Below are positions 1-10,500 of a stretch of DNA of 64,000 bases, one piece after another. Under the pieces are notes generated by a model. That model did no database searches. It was not told the DNA's origin and was given only the letters and a program-made list of their open reading frames with translations. The stretch is from positions 9,052,858 to 9,116,857 of the forward strand of contig OZ025214.1 in the NCBI GenBank assembly GCA_964019055.1, read 5' to 3'. Both the position numbers and the translations under genes were made by a program. Numbering within the stretch: the stretch's first letter is position 1; each line of letters starts with the position of its first letter. Origin of the DNA: Anthopleura xanthogrammica. Taxonomy: Eukaryota; Cnidaria; Anthozoa; Actiniaria; Actiniidae.

Positions 1-168
1 CTTGCGTTTAGCAGTGAAAACGTCGTTTTTCGAGCAAAAGAAAATTCTCAGCAAATTTGCAATTTTGTCAGCAAAAAACAGCTTTTTTGACCAAAAAGCA
101 CCTTTACTCAGTCAAAACCGAATTTTTTTTCGCCAAAAAGTCGTGTTTTTATCTCAAGAGGTATTTTC

Positions 169-2142
169 ATGAGCAAAAAGTGGGGGTTTCAGCCAACAGG
201 TGACGGCGTAAGCGAAAAACCTGGTTTTGAGAGCCAAAATGGCCATTTTTCAGTTTTTTGGGCTAAAAAGCTTTTTTTCCCAGCAAAACAGTGTTTTGGA
301 CACCCAAAATGTGCTTTTCCCGGCCAAAACTTGCGTTTAGCAGTGAAAACGTCGTGTTTCGAGCAAAAGAAAATTCTCAGCAAATTTCCAATTTTGTCCG
401 CAAAAAACAGCTTTTTTGACCAAAAAGCACCTTTACTCAGTCAAAACCGAATTTTTTTTCGCCAAAAAGTCGTGTTTTTATCTCAAGAGGTATTTTCATG
501 AGCAAAAAGTGGGGGTTTCAGCCAACAGGTGACGGCGTAAGCGAAAAACCTGGTTTTGAGAGCCAAAATGGCCATTTTTCAGTTTTTTGGGCTAAAAAGC
601 TTTTTTTTCCAGCAAAACAGTGTTTTGGACACCCAAAATGTGCTTTTCCCGGCCAAAACTTGCGTTTAGCAGTGAAAACGTCGTGTTTCGAGCAAAAGAA
701 AATTCTCCGCAAATTTCCAATTTTGTCAGCAAAAAACAGCTTTTTTGACCAAAAAGCACCTTTACTCAGTCAAAACCGAATTTTTTTTCGCCAAAAAGTC
801 GTGTTTTTATCTCAAGAGGTATTTTCATGAGCAAAAAGTGGGGGTTTCAGCCAACAGGTGACGGCGTAAGCGAAAAACCTGGTTTTGAGAGCCAAAATGG
901 CCATTTTTCAGTTTTTTGGGCTAAAAAGCTTTTTTTTCCAGCAAAACAGTGTTTTGGACACCCAAAATGTGCTTTTCCCGGCCAAAACTTGCGTTTAGCA
1001 GTGAAAACGTCGTGTTTCGAGCAAAAGAAAATTCTCAGCAAATTTCCAATTTTGTCAGCAAAAAACAGCTTTTTTGACCAAAAAGCACCTTTACTCAGTC
1101 AAAACCGATTTTTTTTTCGCCAAAAAGTCGTGTTTTTATCTCAAGAGGTATTTTCATGAGCAAAAAGTGGGGGTTTCAGCCAACAGGTGACGGCGTAAGC
1201 GAAAAACCTGGTTTTGAGAGCCAAAATGGCCATTTTTCAGTTTTTTGGGCTAAAAAGCTTTTTTTTCCAGCAAAACAGTGTTTTGGACACCCAAAATGTG
1301 CTTTTCCCGGCCAAAACTTGCGTTTAGCAGTGAAAACGTCGTGTTTCGAGCAAAAGAAAATTCTCCGCAAATTTCCAATTTTGTCAGCAAAAAACAGCTT
1401 TTTTGACCAAAAAGCACCTTTACTCAGTCAAAACCGAATTTTTTTTCGCCAAAAAGTCGTGTTTTTATCTCAAGAGGTATTTTCATGAGCAAAAAGTGGG
1501 GGTTTCAGCCAACAGGTGACGGCGTAAGCGAAAAACCTGGTTTTGAGAGCCAAAATGGCCATTTTTCAGTTTTTTGGGCTAAAAAGCTTTTTTTTCCAGC
1601 AAAACAGTGTTTTGGACACCCAAAATGTGCTTTTCCCGGCCAAAACTTGCGTTTAGCAGTGAAAACGTCGTGTTTCGAGCAAAAGAAAATTCTCAGCAAA
1701 TTTCCAATTTTGTCAGCAAAAAACAGCTTTTTTGACCAAAAAGCACCTTTACTCAGTCAAAACCGAATTTTTTTTCGCCAAAAAGTCGTGTTTTTATCTC
1801 AAGAGGTATTTTCATGAGCAAAAAGTGGGGGTTTCAGCCAACAGGTGACGGCGTAAGCGAAAAACCTGGTTTTGAGAGCCGAAATGGCCATTTTTCAGTT
1901 TTTTGGGCTAAAAAGCTTTTTTTTCCAGCAAAACAGTGTTTTGGACACCCAAAATATGCTTTTCCCGGCCAAAACTTGCGTTTAGCAGTGAAAACGTCGT
2001 GTTTCGAGCAAAAGAAAATTCTCCGCAAATTTCCAATTTTGTCAGCAAAAAACAGCTTTTTTGACCAAAAAGCACCTTTACTCAGTCAAAACCGAATTTT
2101 TTTTCGCCAAAAAGTCGTGTTTTTATCTCAAGAGGTATTTTC
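169..2142 (+). repeat. Dimeric higher-order repeat (658 bp, 3 units)
   Basis: Six consecutive monomers alternate at monomer position 211. Copies at 169, 827 and 1485 read CTCAGC; copies at 498, 1156 and 1814 read CTCCGC. After 2143 the CTCCGC form is absent from the rest of the forward array as far as I can read. The strict alternation means the unit amplified here was a two-monomer block. Private changes include TGTCCGC in copy 169, a T-for-A change near 1109 in copy 827, and two changes in copy 1814. The dimer may extend to the left beyond the window. Confidence 0.85.
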
Positions 2143-4446
2143 ATGAGCAAAAAGTGGGGGTTTCAGCCAACAGGTGACGGCGTAAGCGAAAAACCTGGTT
2201 TTGAGAGCCAAAATGGCCATTTTTCAGTTTTTTGGGCTAAAAAGCTTTTTTTTCCAGCAAAACAGTGTTTTGGACACCCAAAATGTGCTTTTCCCGGCCA
2301 AAACTTGCGTTTAGCAGTGAAAACGTCGTGTTTCGAGCAAAAGAAAATTCTCAGCAAATTTCCAATTTTGTCAGCAAAAAACAGCTTTTTGGACCAAAAA
2401 GCACCTTTACTCAGTCAAAACCGAATTTTTTTTCGCCAAAAAGTCGTGTTTTTATCTCAAGAGGTATTTTCATGAGCAAAAAGTGGGGGTTTCAGCCAAC
2501 AGGTGACGGCGTAAGCGAAAAACCTGGTTTTGAGAGCCAAAATGGCCATTTTTCAGTTTTTTGGGCTAAAAAGCTTTTTTTTCCAGCAAAACAGTGTTTT
2601 GGACACCCAAAATGTGCTTTTCCCGGCCAAAACTTGCGTTTAGCAGTGAAAACGTCGTGTTTCGAGCAAAAGAAAATTCTCAGCAAATTTCCAATTTTGT
2701 CAGCAAAAAACAGCTTTTTTGACCAAAAAGCACCTTTACTCAGTCAAAACCGAATTTTTTTTCGCCAAAAAGTCGTGTTTTTATCTCAAGAGGTATTTTC
2801 ATGAGCAAAAAGTGGGGGTTTCAGCCAACAGGTGACGGCGTAAGCGAAAAACCTGGTTTTGAGAGCCAAAATGGCCATTTTTCAGTTTTTTGGGCTAAAA
2901 AGCTTTTTTTTCCAGCAAAACAGTGTTTTGGACACCCAAAATGTGCTTTTCCCGGCCAAAACTTGCGTTTAGCAGTGAAAACGTCGTGTTTCGAGCAAAA
3001 GAAAATTCTCAGCAAATTTCCAATTTTGTCAGCAAAAAACAGCTTTTTTGACCAAAAAGCACCTTTACTCAGTCAAAACCGAATTTTTTTTTCGCCAAAA
3101 AGTCGTGTTTTTATCTCAAGAGGTATTTTCATGAGCAAAAAGTGGGGGTTTCAGCCAACAGGTGACGGCGTAAGCGAAAAACCTGGTTTTGAGAGCCAAA
3201 ATGGCCATTTTTCAGTTTTTTGGGCTAAAAAGCTTTTTTTTCCAGCAAAACAGTGTTTTGGACACCCAAAATGTGCTTTTCCCGGCCAAAACTTGCGTTT
3301 AGCAGTGAAAACGTCGTGTTTCGAGCAAAAGAAAATTCTCAGCAAATTTCCAATTTTGTTAGCAAAAAACAGCTTTTTTGACCAAAAAGCACCTTTACTC
3401 AGTCAAAACCGAATTTTTTTTCGCCAAAAAGTCGTGTTTTTATCTCAAGAGGTATTTTCATGAGCAAAAAGTGGGGGTTTCAGCCAACAGGTGACGGCGT
3501 AAGCGAAAAACCTGGTTTTGAAAGCCAAAATGGCCATTTTTCAGTTTTTTGGGCTAAAAAGCTTTTTTTTCCAGCAAAACAGTGTTTTGGACACCCAAAA
3601 TGTGCTTTTCCCGGCCAAAACTTGCGTTTAGCAGTGAAAACGTCGTGTTTCGAGCAAAAGAAAATTCTCAGCAAATTTCCAATTTTGTCAGCAAAAAACA
3701 GCTTTTTTGACCAAAAAGCACCTTTACTCAGTCAAAACCGAATTTTTTTTCGCCAAAAAGTCGTGTTTTTATCTCAAGAGGTATTTTCATGAGCAAAAAG
3801 TGGGGGTTTCAGCCAACAGGTGATGGCGTAAGCGAAAAACCTGGTTTTGAGAGCCAAAATGGCCATTTTTCAGTTTTTTGGGCTAAAAAGCTTTTTTTTC
3901 CAGCAAAACAGTGTTTTGGACACCCAAAATGTGCTTTTCCCGGCCAAAACTTGCGTTTAGCAGTGAAAACGTCGTGTTTCGAGCAAAAGAAAATTCTCAG
4001 CAAATTTCCAATTTTGTCAGCAAAAAACAGCTTTTTTGACCAAAAAGCACCTTTACTCAGTCAAAACCGAATTTTTTTTCGCCAAAAAGTCGTGTTTTTA
4101 TCTCAAGAGGTATTTTCATGAGCAAAAAGTGGGGGTTTCAGCCAACAGGTGACGGCGTAAGCGAAAAACCTGGTTTTGAGAGCCAAAATGGCCATTTTTC
4201 AGTTTTTTGGGCTAAAAAGCTTTTTTTTCCAGCAAAACAGTGTTTTGGACACCCAAAATGTGCTTTTCCCGGCCAAAACTTGCGTTTAGCAGTGAAAACG
4301 TCGTGTTTCGAGCAAAAGAAAATTCTCAGCAAATTTCCAATTTTGTCAGCAAAAAACAGCTTTTTGGACCAAAAAGCACCTTTACTCAGTCAAAACCGAA
4401 TTTTTTTTCGCCAAAAAGTCGTGTTTTTATCTCAAGAGGTATTTTC
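2143..4446 (+). repeat. Transitional monomers with scattered private variants
   Basis: Seven monomers separate the dimer zone from the uniform zone. Copies 2143 and 4118 share TTTTTGGACC in place of TTTTTTGACC and lie six monomers apart. Copy 2801 is 330 bp because the T-run before CGCC has nine T. Copy 3131 has TTGTTAGC, copy 3460 has GAAAGCC, and copy 3789 has GTGATGGC. No repeating pattern longer than the monomer is clear here. Confidence 0.75.
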
Positions 4447-4513
4447 ATGAGCAAAAAGTGGGGGTTTCAGCCAACAGGTGACGGCGTAAGCGAAAAACCT
4501 GGTTTTGAGAGCC

Positions 4514-4527
4514 AAAATGGCCATTTT
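4514..4527. repeat. Perfect 14-bp palindrome in each monomer
   Basis: AAAATGGCCATTTT reads the same on both strands and occurs at monomer positions 68-81 in nearly every copy. It is the most symmetrical example of the general A-run, short G/C spacer, T-run layout of the monomer. The core TGGCCA is an MscI site. It could be a protein-binding dyad or simply a product of the underlying short repeat. Confidence 0.85.
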
Positions 4528-4542
4528 TCAGTTTTTTGGGCT

Positions 4543-4554
4543 AAAAAGCTTTTT
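4543..4554. repeat. Perfect 12-bp palindrome with HindIII site
   Basis: AAAAAGCTTTTT lies at monomer positions 97-108 and gives one HindIII site per monomer. HindIII would therefore be expected to release a 329-bp ladder from genomic DNA. Copies starting at 27810, 30115 and 33078 lose the site through changes at the GC core (AAAAAGTTT or AAAAAGGTTT). Confidence 0.85.
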
Positions 4555-7500
4555 TTTCCAGCAAAACAGTGTTTTGGACACCCAAAATGTGCTTTTCCCG
4601 GCCAAAACTTGCGTTTAGCAGTGAAAACGTCGTGTTTCGAGCAAAAGAAAATTCTCAGCAAATTTCCAATTTTGTCAGCAAAAAACAGCTTTTTTGACCA
4701 AAAAGCACCTTTACTCAGTCAAAACCGAATTTTTTTTCGCCAAAAAGTCGTGTTTTTATCTCAAGAGGTATTTTCATGAGCAAAAAGTGGGGGTTTCAGC
4801 CAACAGGTGACGGCGTAAGCGAAAAACCTGGTTTTGAGAGCCAAAATGGCCATTTTTCAGTTTTTTGGGCTAAAAAGCTTTTTTTTCCAGCAAAACAGTG
4901 TTTTGGACACCCAAAATGTGCTTTTCCCGGCCAAAACTTGCGTTTAGCAGTGAAAACGTCGTGTTTCGAGCAAAAGAAAATTCTCAGCAAATTTCCAATT
5001 TTGTCAGCAAAAAACAGCTTTTTTGACCAAAAAGCACCTTTACTCAGTCAAAACCGAATTTTTTTTCGCCAAAAAGTCGTGTTTTTATCTCAAGAGGTAT
5101 TTTCATGAGCAAAAAGTGGGGGTTTCAGCCAACAGGTGACGGCGTAAGCGAAAAACCTGGTTTTGAGAGCCAAAATGGCCATTTTTCAGTTTTTTGGGCT
5201 AAAAAGCTTTTTTTTCCAGCAAAACAGTGTTTTGGACACCCAAAATGTGCTTTTCCCGGCCAAAACTTGCGTTTAGCAGTGAAAACGTCGTGTTTCGAGC
5301 AAAAGAAAATTCTCAGCAAATTTCCAATTTTGTCAGCAAAAAACAGCTTTTTTGACCAAAAAGCACCTTTACTCAGTCAAAACCGAATTTTTTTTCGCCA
5401 AAAAGTCGTGTTTTTATCTCAAGAGGTATTTTCATGAGCAAAAAGTGGGGGTTTCAGCCAACAGGTGACGGCGTAAGCGAAAAACCTGGTTTTGAGAGCC
5501 AAAATGGCCATTTTTCAGTTTTTTGGGCTAAAAAGCTTTTTTTTCCAGCAAAACAGTGTTTTGGACACCCAAAATGTGCTTTTCCCGGCCAAAACTTGCG
5601 TTTAGCAGTGAAAACGTCGTGTTTCGAGCAAAAGAAAATTCTCAGCAAATTTCCAATTTTGTCAGCAAAAAACAGCTTTTTTGACCAAAAAGCACCTTTA
5701 CTCAGTCAAAACCGAATTTTTTTTCGCCAAAAAGTCGTGTTTTTATCTCAAGAGGTATTTTCATGAGCAAAAAGTGGGGGTTTCAGCCAACAGGTGACGG
5801 CGTAAGCGAAAAACCTGGTTTTGAGAGCCAAAATGGCCATTTTTCAGTTTTTTGGGCTAAAAAGCTTTTTTTTCCAGCAAAACAGTGTTTTGGACACCCA
5901 AAATGTGCTTTTCCCGGCCAAAACTTGCGTTTAGCAGTGAAAACGTCGTGTTTCGAGCAAAAGAAAATTCTCAGCAAATTTCCAATTTTGTCAGCAAAAA
6001 ACAGCTTTTTTGACCAAAAAGCACCTTTACTCAGTCAAAACCGAATTTTTTTTCGCCAAAAAGTCGTGTTTTTATCTCAAGAGGTATTTTCATGAGCAAA
6101 AAGTGGGGGTTTCAGCCAACAGGTGACGGCGTAAGCGAAAAACCTGGTTTTGAGAGCCAAAATGGCCATTTTTCAGTTTTTTGGGCTAAAAAGCTTTTTT
6201 TTCCAGCAAAACAGTGTTTTGGACACCCAAAATGTGCTTTTCCCGGCCAAAACTTGCGTTTAGCAGTGAAAACGTCGTGTTTCGAGCAAAAGAAAATTCT
6301 CAGCAAATTTCCAATTTTGTCAGCAAAAAACAGCTTTTTTGACCAAAAAGCACCTTTACTCAGTCAAAACCGAATTTTTTTTCGCCAAAAAGTCGTGTTT
6401 TTATCTCAAGAGGTATTTTCATGAGCAAAAAGTGGGGGTTTCAGCCAACAGGTGACGGCGTAAGCGAAAAACCTGGTTTTGAGAGCCAAAATGGCCATTT
6501 TTCAGTTTTTTGGGCTAAAAAGCTTTTTTTTCCAGCAAAACAGTGTTTTGGACACCCAAAATGTGCTTTTCCCGGCCAAAACTTGCGTTTAGCAGTGAAA
6601 ACGTCGTGTTTCGAGCAAAAGAAAATTCTCAGCAAATTTCCAATTTTGTCAGCAAAAAACAGCTTTTTTGACCAAAAAGCACCTTTACTCAGTCAAAACC
6701 GAATTTTTTTTCGCCAAAAAGTCGTGTTTTTATCTCAAGAGGTATTTTCATGAGCAAAAAGTGGGGGTTTCAGCCAACAGGTGACGGCGTAAGCGAAAAA
6801 CCTGGTTTTGAGAGCCAAAATGGCCATTTTTCAGTTTTTTGGGCTAAAAAGCTTTTTTTTCCAGCAAAACAGTGTTTTGGACACCCAAAATGTGCTTTTC
6901 CCGGCCAAAACTTGCGTTTAGCAGTGAAAACGTCGTGTTTCGAGCAAAAGAAAATTCTCAGCAAATTTCCAATTTTGTCAGCAAAAAACAGCTTTTTTGA
7001 CCAAAAAGCACCTTTACTCAGTCAAAACCGAATTTTTTTTCGCCAAAAAGTCGTGTTTTTATCTCAAGAGGTATTTTCATGAGCAAAAAGTGGGGGTTTC
7101 AGCCAACAGGTGACGGCGTAAGCGAAAAACCTGGTTTTGAGAGCCAAAATGGCCATTTTTCAGTTTTTTGGGCTAAAAAGCTTTTTTTTCCAGCAAAACA
7201 GTGTTTTGGACACCCAAAATGTGCTTTTCCCGGCCAAAACTTGCGTTTAGCAGTGAAAACGTCGTGTTTCGAGCAAAAGAAAATTCTCAGCAAATTTCCA
7301 ATTTTGTCAGCAAAAAACAGCTTTTTTGACCAAAAAGCACCTTTACTCAGTCAAAACCGAATTTTTTTTCGCCAAAAAGTCGTGTTTTTATCTCAAGAGG
7401 TATTTTCATGAGCAAAAAGTGGGGGTTTCAGCCAACAGGTGACGGCGTAAGCGAAAAACCTGGTTTTGAGAGCCAAAATGGCCATTTTTCAGTTTTTTGG

Positions 7501-10500
7501 GCTAAAAAGCTTTTTTTTCCAGCAAAACAGTGTTTTGGACACCCAAAATGTGCTTTTCCCGGCCAAAACTTGCGTTTAGCAGTGAAAACGTCGTGTTTCG
7601 AGCAAAAGAAAATTCTCAGCAAATTTCCAATTTTGTCAGCAAAAAACAGCTTTTTTGACCAAAAAGCACCTTTACTCAGTCAAAACCGAATTTTTTTTCG
7701 CCAAAAAGTCGTGTTTTTATCTCAAGAGGTATTTTCATGAGCAAAAAGTGGGGGTTTCAGCCAACAGGTGACGGCGTAAGCGAAAAACCTGGTTTTGAGA
7801 GCCAAAATGGCCATTTTTCAGTTTTTTGGGCTAAAAAGCTTTTTTTTCCAGCAAAACAGTGTTTTGGACACCCAAAATGTGCTTTTCCCGGCCAAAACTT
7901 GCGTTTAGCAGTGAAAACGTCGTGTTTCGAGCAAAAGAAAATTCTCAGCAAATTTCCAATTTTGTCAGCAAAAAACAGCTTTTTTGACCAAAAAGCACCT
8001 TTACTCAGTCAAAACCGAATTTTTTTTCGCCAAAAAGTCGTGTTTTTATCTCAAGAGGTATTTTCATGAGCAAAAAGTGGGGGTTTCAGCCAACAGGTGA
8101 CGGCGTAAGCGAAAAACCTGGTTTTGAGAGCCAAAATGGCCATTTTTCAGTTTTTTGGGCTAAAAAGCTTTTTTTTCCAGCAAAACAGTGTTTTGGACAC
8201 CCAAAATGTGCTTTTCCCGGCCAAAACTTGCGTTTAGCAGTGAAAACGTCGTGTTTCGAGCAAAAGAAAATTCTCAGCAAATTTCCAATTTTGTCAGCAA
8301 AAAACAGCTTTTTTGACCAAAAAGCACCTTTACTCAGTCAAAACCGAATTTTTTTTCGCCAAAAAGTCGTGTTTTTATCTCAAGAGGTATTTTCATGAGC
8401 AAAAAGTGGGGGTTTCAGCCAACAGGTGACGGCGTAAGCGAAAAACCTGGTTTTGAGAGCCAAAATGGCCATTTTTCAGTTTTTTGGGCTAAAAAGCTTT
8501 TTTTTCCAGCAAAACAGTGTTTTGGACACCCAAAATGTGCTTTTCCCGGCCAAAACTTGCGTTTAGCAGTGAAAACGTCGTGTTTCGAGCAAAAGAAAAT
8601 TCTCAGCAAATTTCCAATTTTGTCAGCAAAAAACAGCTTTTTTGACCAAAAAGCACCTTTACTCAGTCAAAACCGAATTTTTTTTCGCCAAAAAGTCGTG
8701 TTTTTATCTCAAGAGGTATTTTCATGAGCAAAAAGTGGGGGTTTCAGCCAACAGGTGACGGCGTAAGCGAAAAACCTGGTTTTGAGAGCCAAAATGGCCA
8801 TTTTTCAGTTTTTTGGGCTAAAAAGCTTTTTTTTCCAGCAAAACAGTGTTTTGGACACCCAAAATGTGCTTTTCCCGGCCAAAACTTGCGTTTAGCAGTG
8901 AAAACGTCGTGTTTCGAGCAAAAGAAAATTCTCAGCAAATTTCCAATTTTGTCAGCAAAAAACAGCTTTTTTGACCAAAAAGCACCTTTACTCAGTCAAA
9001 ACCGAATTTTTTTTCGCCAAAAAGTCGTGTTTTTATCTCAAGAGGTATTTTCATGAGCAAAAAGTGGGGGTTTCAGCCAACAGGTGACGGCGTAAGCGAA
9101 AAACCTGGTTTTGAGAGCCAAAATGGCCATTTTTCAGTTTTTTGGGCTAAAAAGCTTTTTTTTCCAGCAAAACAGTGTTTTGGACACCCAAAATGTGCTT
9201 TTCCCGGCCAAAACTTGCGTTTAGCAGTGAAAACGTCGTGTTTCGAGCAAAAGAAAATTCTCAGCAAATTTCCAATTTTGTCAGCAAAAAACAGCTTTTT
9301 TGACCAAAAAGCACCTTTACTCAGTCAAAACCGAATTTTTTTTCGCCAAAAAGTCGTGTTTTTATCTCAAGAGGTATTTTCATGAGCAAAAAGTGGGGGT
9401 TTCAGCCAACAGGTGACGGCGTAAGCGAAAAACCTGGTTTTGAGAGCCAAAATGGCCATTTTTCAGTTTTTTGGGCTAAAAAGCTTTTTTTTCCAGCAAA
9501 ACAGTGTTTTGGACACCCAAAATGTGCTTTTCCCGGCCAAAACTTGCGTTTAGCAGTGAAAACGTCGTGTTTCGAGCAAAAGAAAATTCTCAGCAAATTT
9601 CCAATTTTGTCAGCAAAAAACAGCTTTTTTGACCAAAAAGCACCTTTACTCAGTCAAAACCGAATTTTTTTTCGCCAAAAAGTCGTGTTTTTATCTCAAG
9701 AGGTATTTTCATGAGCAAAAAGTGGGGGTTTCAGCCAACAGGTGACGGCGTAAGCGAAAAACCTGGTTTTGAGAGCCAAAATGGCCATTTTTCAGTTTTT
9801 TGGGCTAAAAAGCTTTTTTTTCCAGCAAAACAGTGTTTTGGACACCCAAAATGTGCTTTTCCCGGCCAAAACTTGCGTTTAGCAGTGAAAACGTCGTGTT
9901 TCGAGCAAAAGAAAATTCTCAGCAAATTTCCAATTTTGTCAGCAAAAAACAGCTTTTTTGACCAAAAAGCACCTTTACTCAGTCAAAACCGAATTTTTTT
10001 TCGCCAAAAAGTCGTGTTTTTATCTCAAGAGGTATTTTCATGAGCAAAAAGTGGGGGTTTCAGCCAACAGGTGACGGCGTAAGCGAAAAACCTGGTTTTG
10101 AGAGCCAAAATGGCCATTTTTCAGTTTTTTGGGCTAAAAAGCTTTTTTTTCCAGCAAAACAGTGTTTTGGACACCCAAAATGTGCTTTTCCCGGCCAAAA
10201 CTTGCGTTTAGCAGTGAAAACGTCGTGTTTCGAGCAAAAGAAAATTCTCAGCAAATTTCCAATTTTGTCAGCAAAAAACAGCTTTTTTGACCAAAAAGCA
10301 CCTTTACTCAGTCAAAACCGAATTTTTTTTCGCCAAAAAGTCGTGTTTTTATCTCAAGAGGTATTTTCATGAGCAAAAAGTGGGGGTTTCAGCCAACAGG
10401 TGACGGCGTAAGCGAAAAACCTGGTTTTGAGAGCCAAAATGGCCATTTTTCAGTTTTTTGGGCTAAAAAGCTTTTTTTTCCAGCAAAACAGTGTTTTGGA

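Larger units (their letters stand above)
4493..4757. other. Helically phased A/T tracts (predicted curved DNA)
   Basis: Within the reference monomer, A-runs and T-runs alternate almost strictly from position 47 to 311. Tract centres fall near 49, 58.5, 69.5, 80, 88.5, 99, 107.5, 118.5, 127.5, 139.5, 148.5, 159.5, 169, 179.5, 190 and 198.5, then continue to 309. That is 26 intervals in 260 bp, a mean of 10.0 bp, close to one helical turn. A-tracts spaced by one turn are known to bend DNA cumulatively towards the minor groove, so a marked intrinsic curvature is expected. The pattern recurs in every copy of the window. The phase is weakest at positions 11-46 and 312-324. Whether this shapes nucleosome placement is inference. 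Confidence 0.85.
4447..4775 (+). repeat. Representative 329-bp monomer
   Basis: This copy matches the commonest form and serves as the reference. It has 64 C and 64 G (38.9% G+C) and 11 CpG. Runs of 3-6 A alternate with runs of 3-8 T through nearly all of it. The longest runs are two 8-T tracts at monomer positions 104-111 (4550-4557) and 284-291 (4730-4737). It holds two perfect palindromes, AAAATGGCCATTTT (4514-4527) and AAAAAGCTTTTT (4543-4554, a HindIII site). A G-run, GTGGGGG, lies at positions 12-18. The only A/T-poor interval is about positions 29-46. I see no CENP-B box, no telomere motif and no tRNA- or 5S-like block. A 110-codon frame opens at position 1 and closes in the next copy, but I judge it non-coding. 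Confidence 0.95.

Noticed and set aside
189..383. 64-codon minus-strand ORF repeated in every monomer
   Set aside because: It is a shadow of the same repeat. The near dyad symmetry of the A-run/T-run layout makes both strands open in some frame and gives similar F/K-rich translations.
1156..1170. Ribosome binding site AAGAGG before ATG as evidence for a bacterial operon
   Set aside because: A six-base purine match fixed in one ancestral monomer is easily accidental. No bacterial gene, operon or promoter accompanies it, and 64 kb of satellite is not a bacterial pattern.
4597..4613. CENP-B box in the CCCGGCC region
   Set aside because: On the reverse strand the segment ends in CCGGG, but the required TTCG and A positions upstream are not matched (GCAAGTTTTGGCCGGG), so the motif is absent.
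4730..4737. Poly-T run as a transcription terminator
   Set aside because: The run recurs in every monomer within a general A/T-tract pattern and is not preceded by a GC-rich hairpin or a gene.
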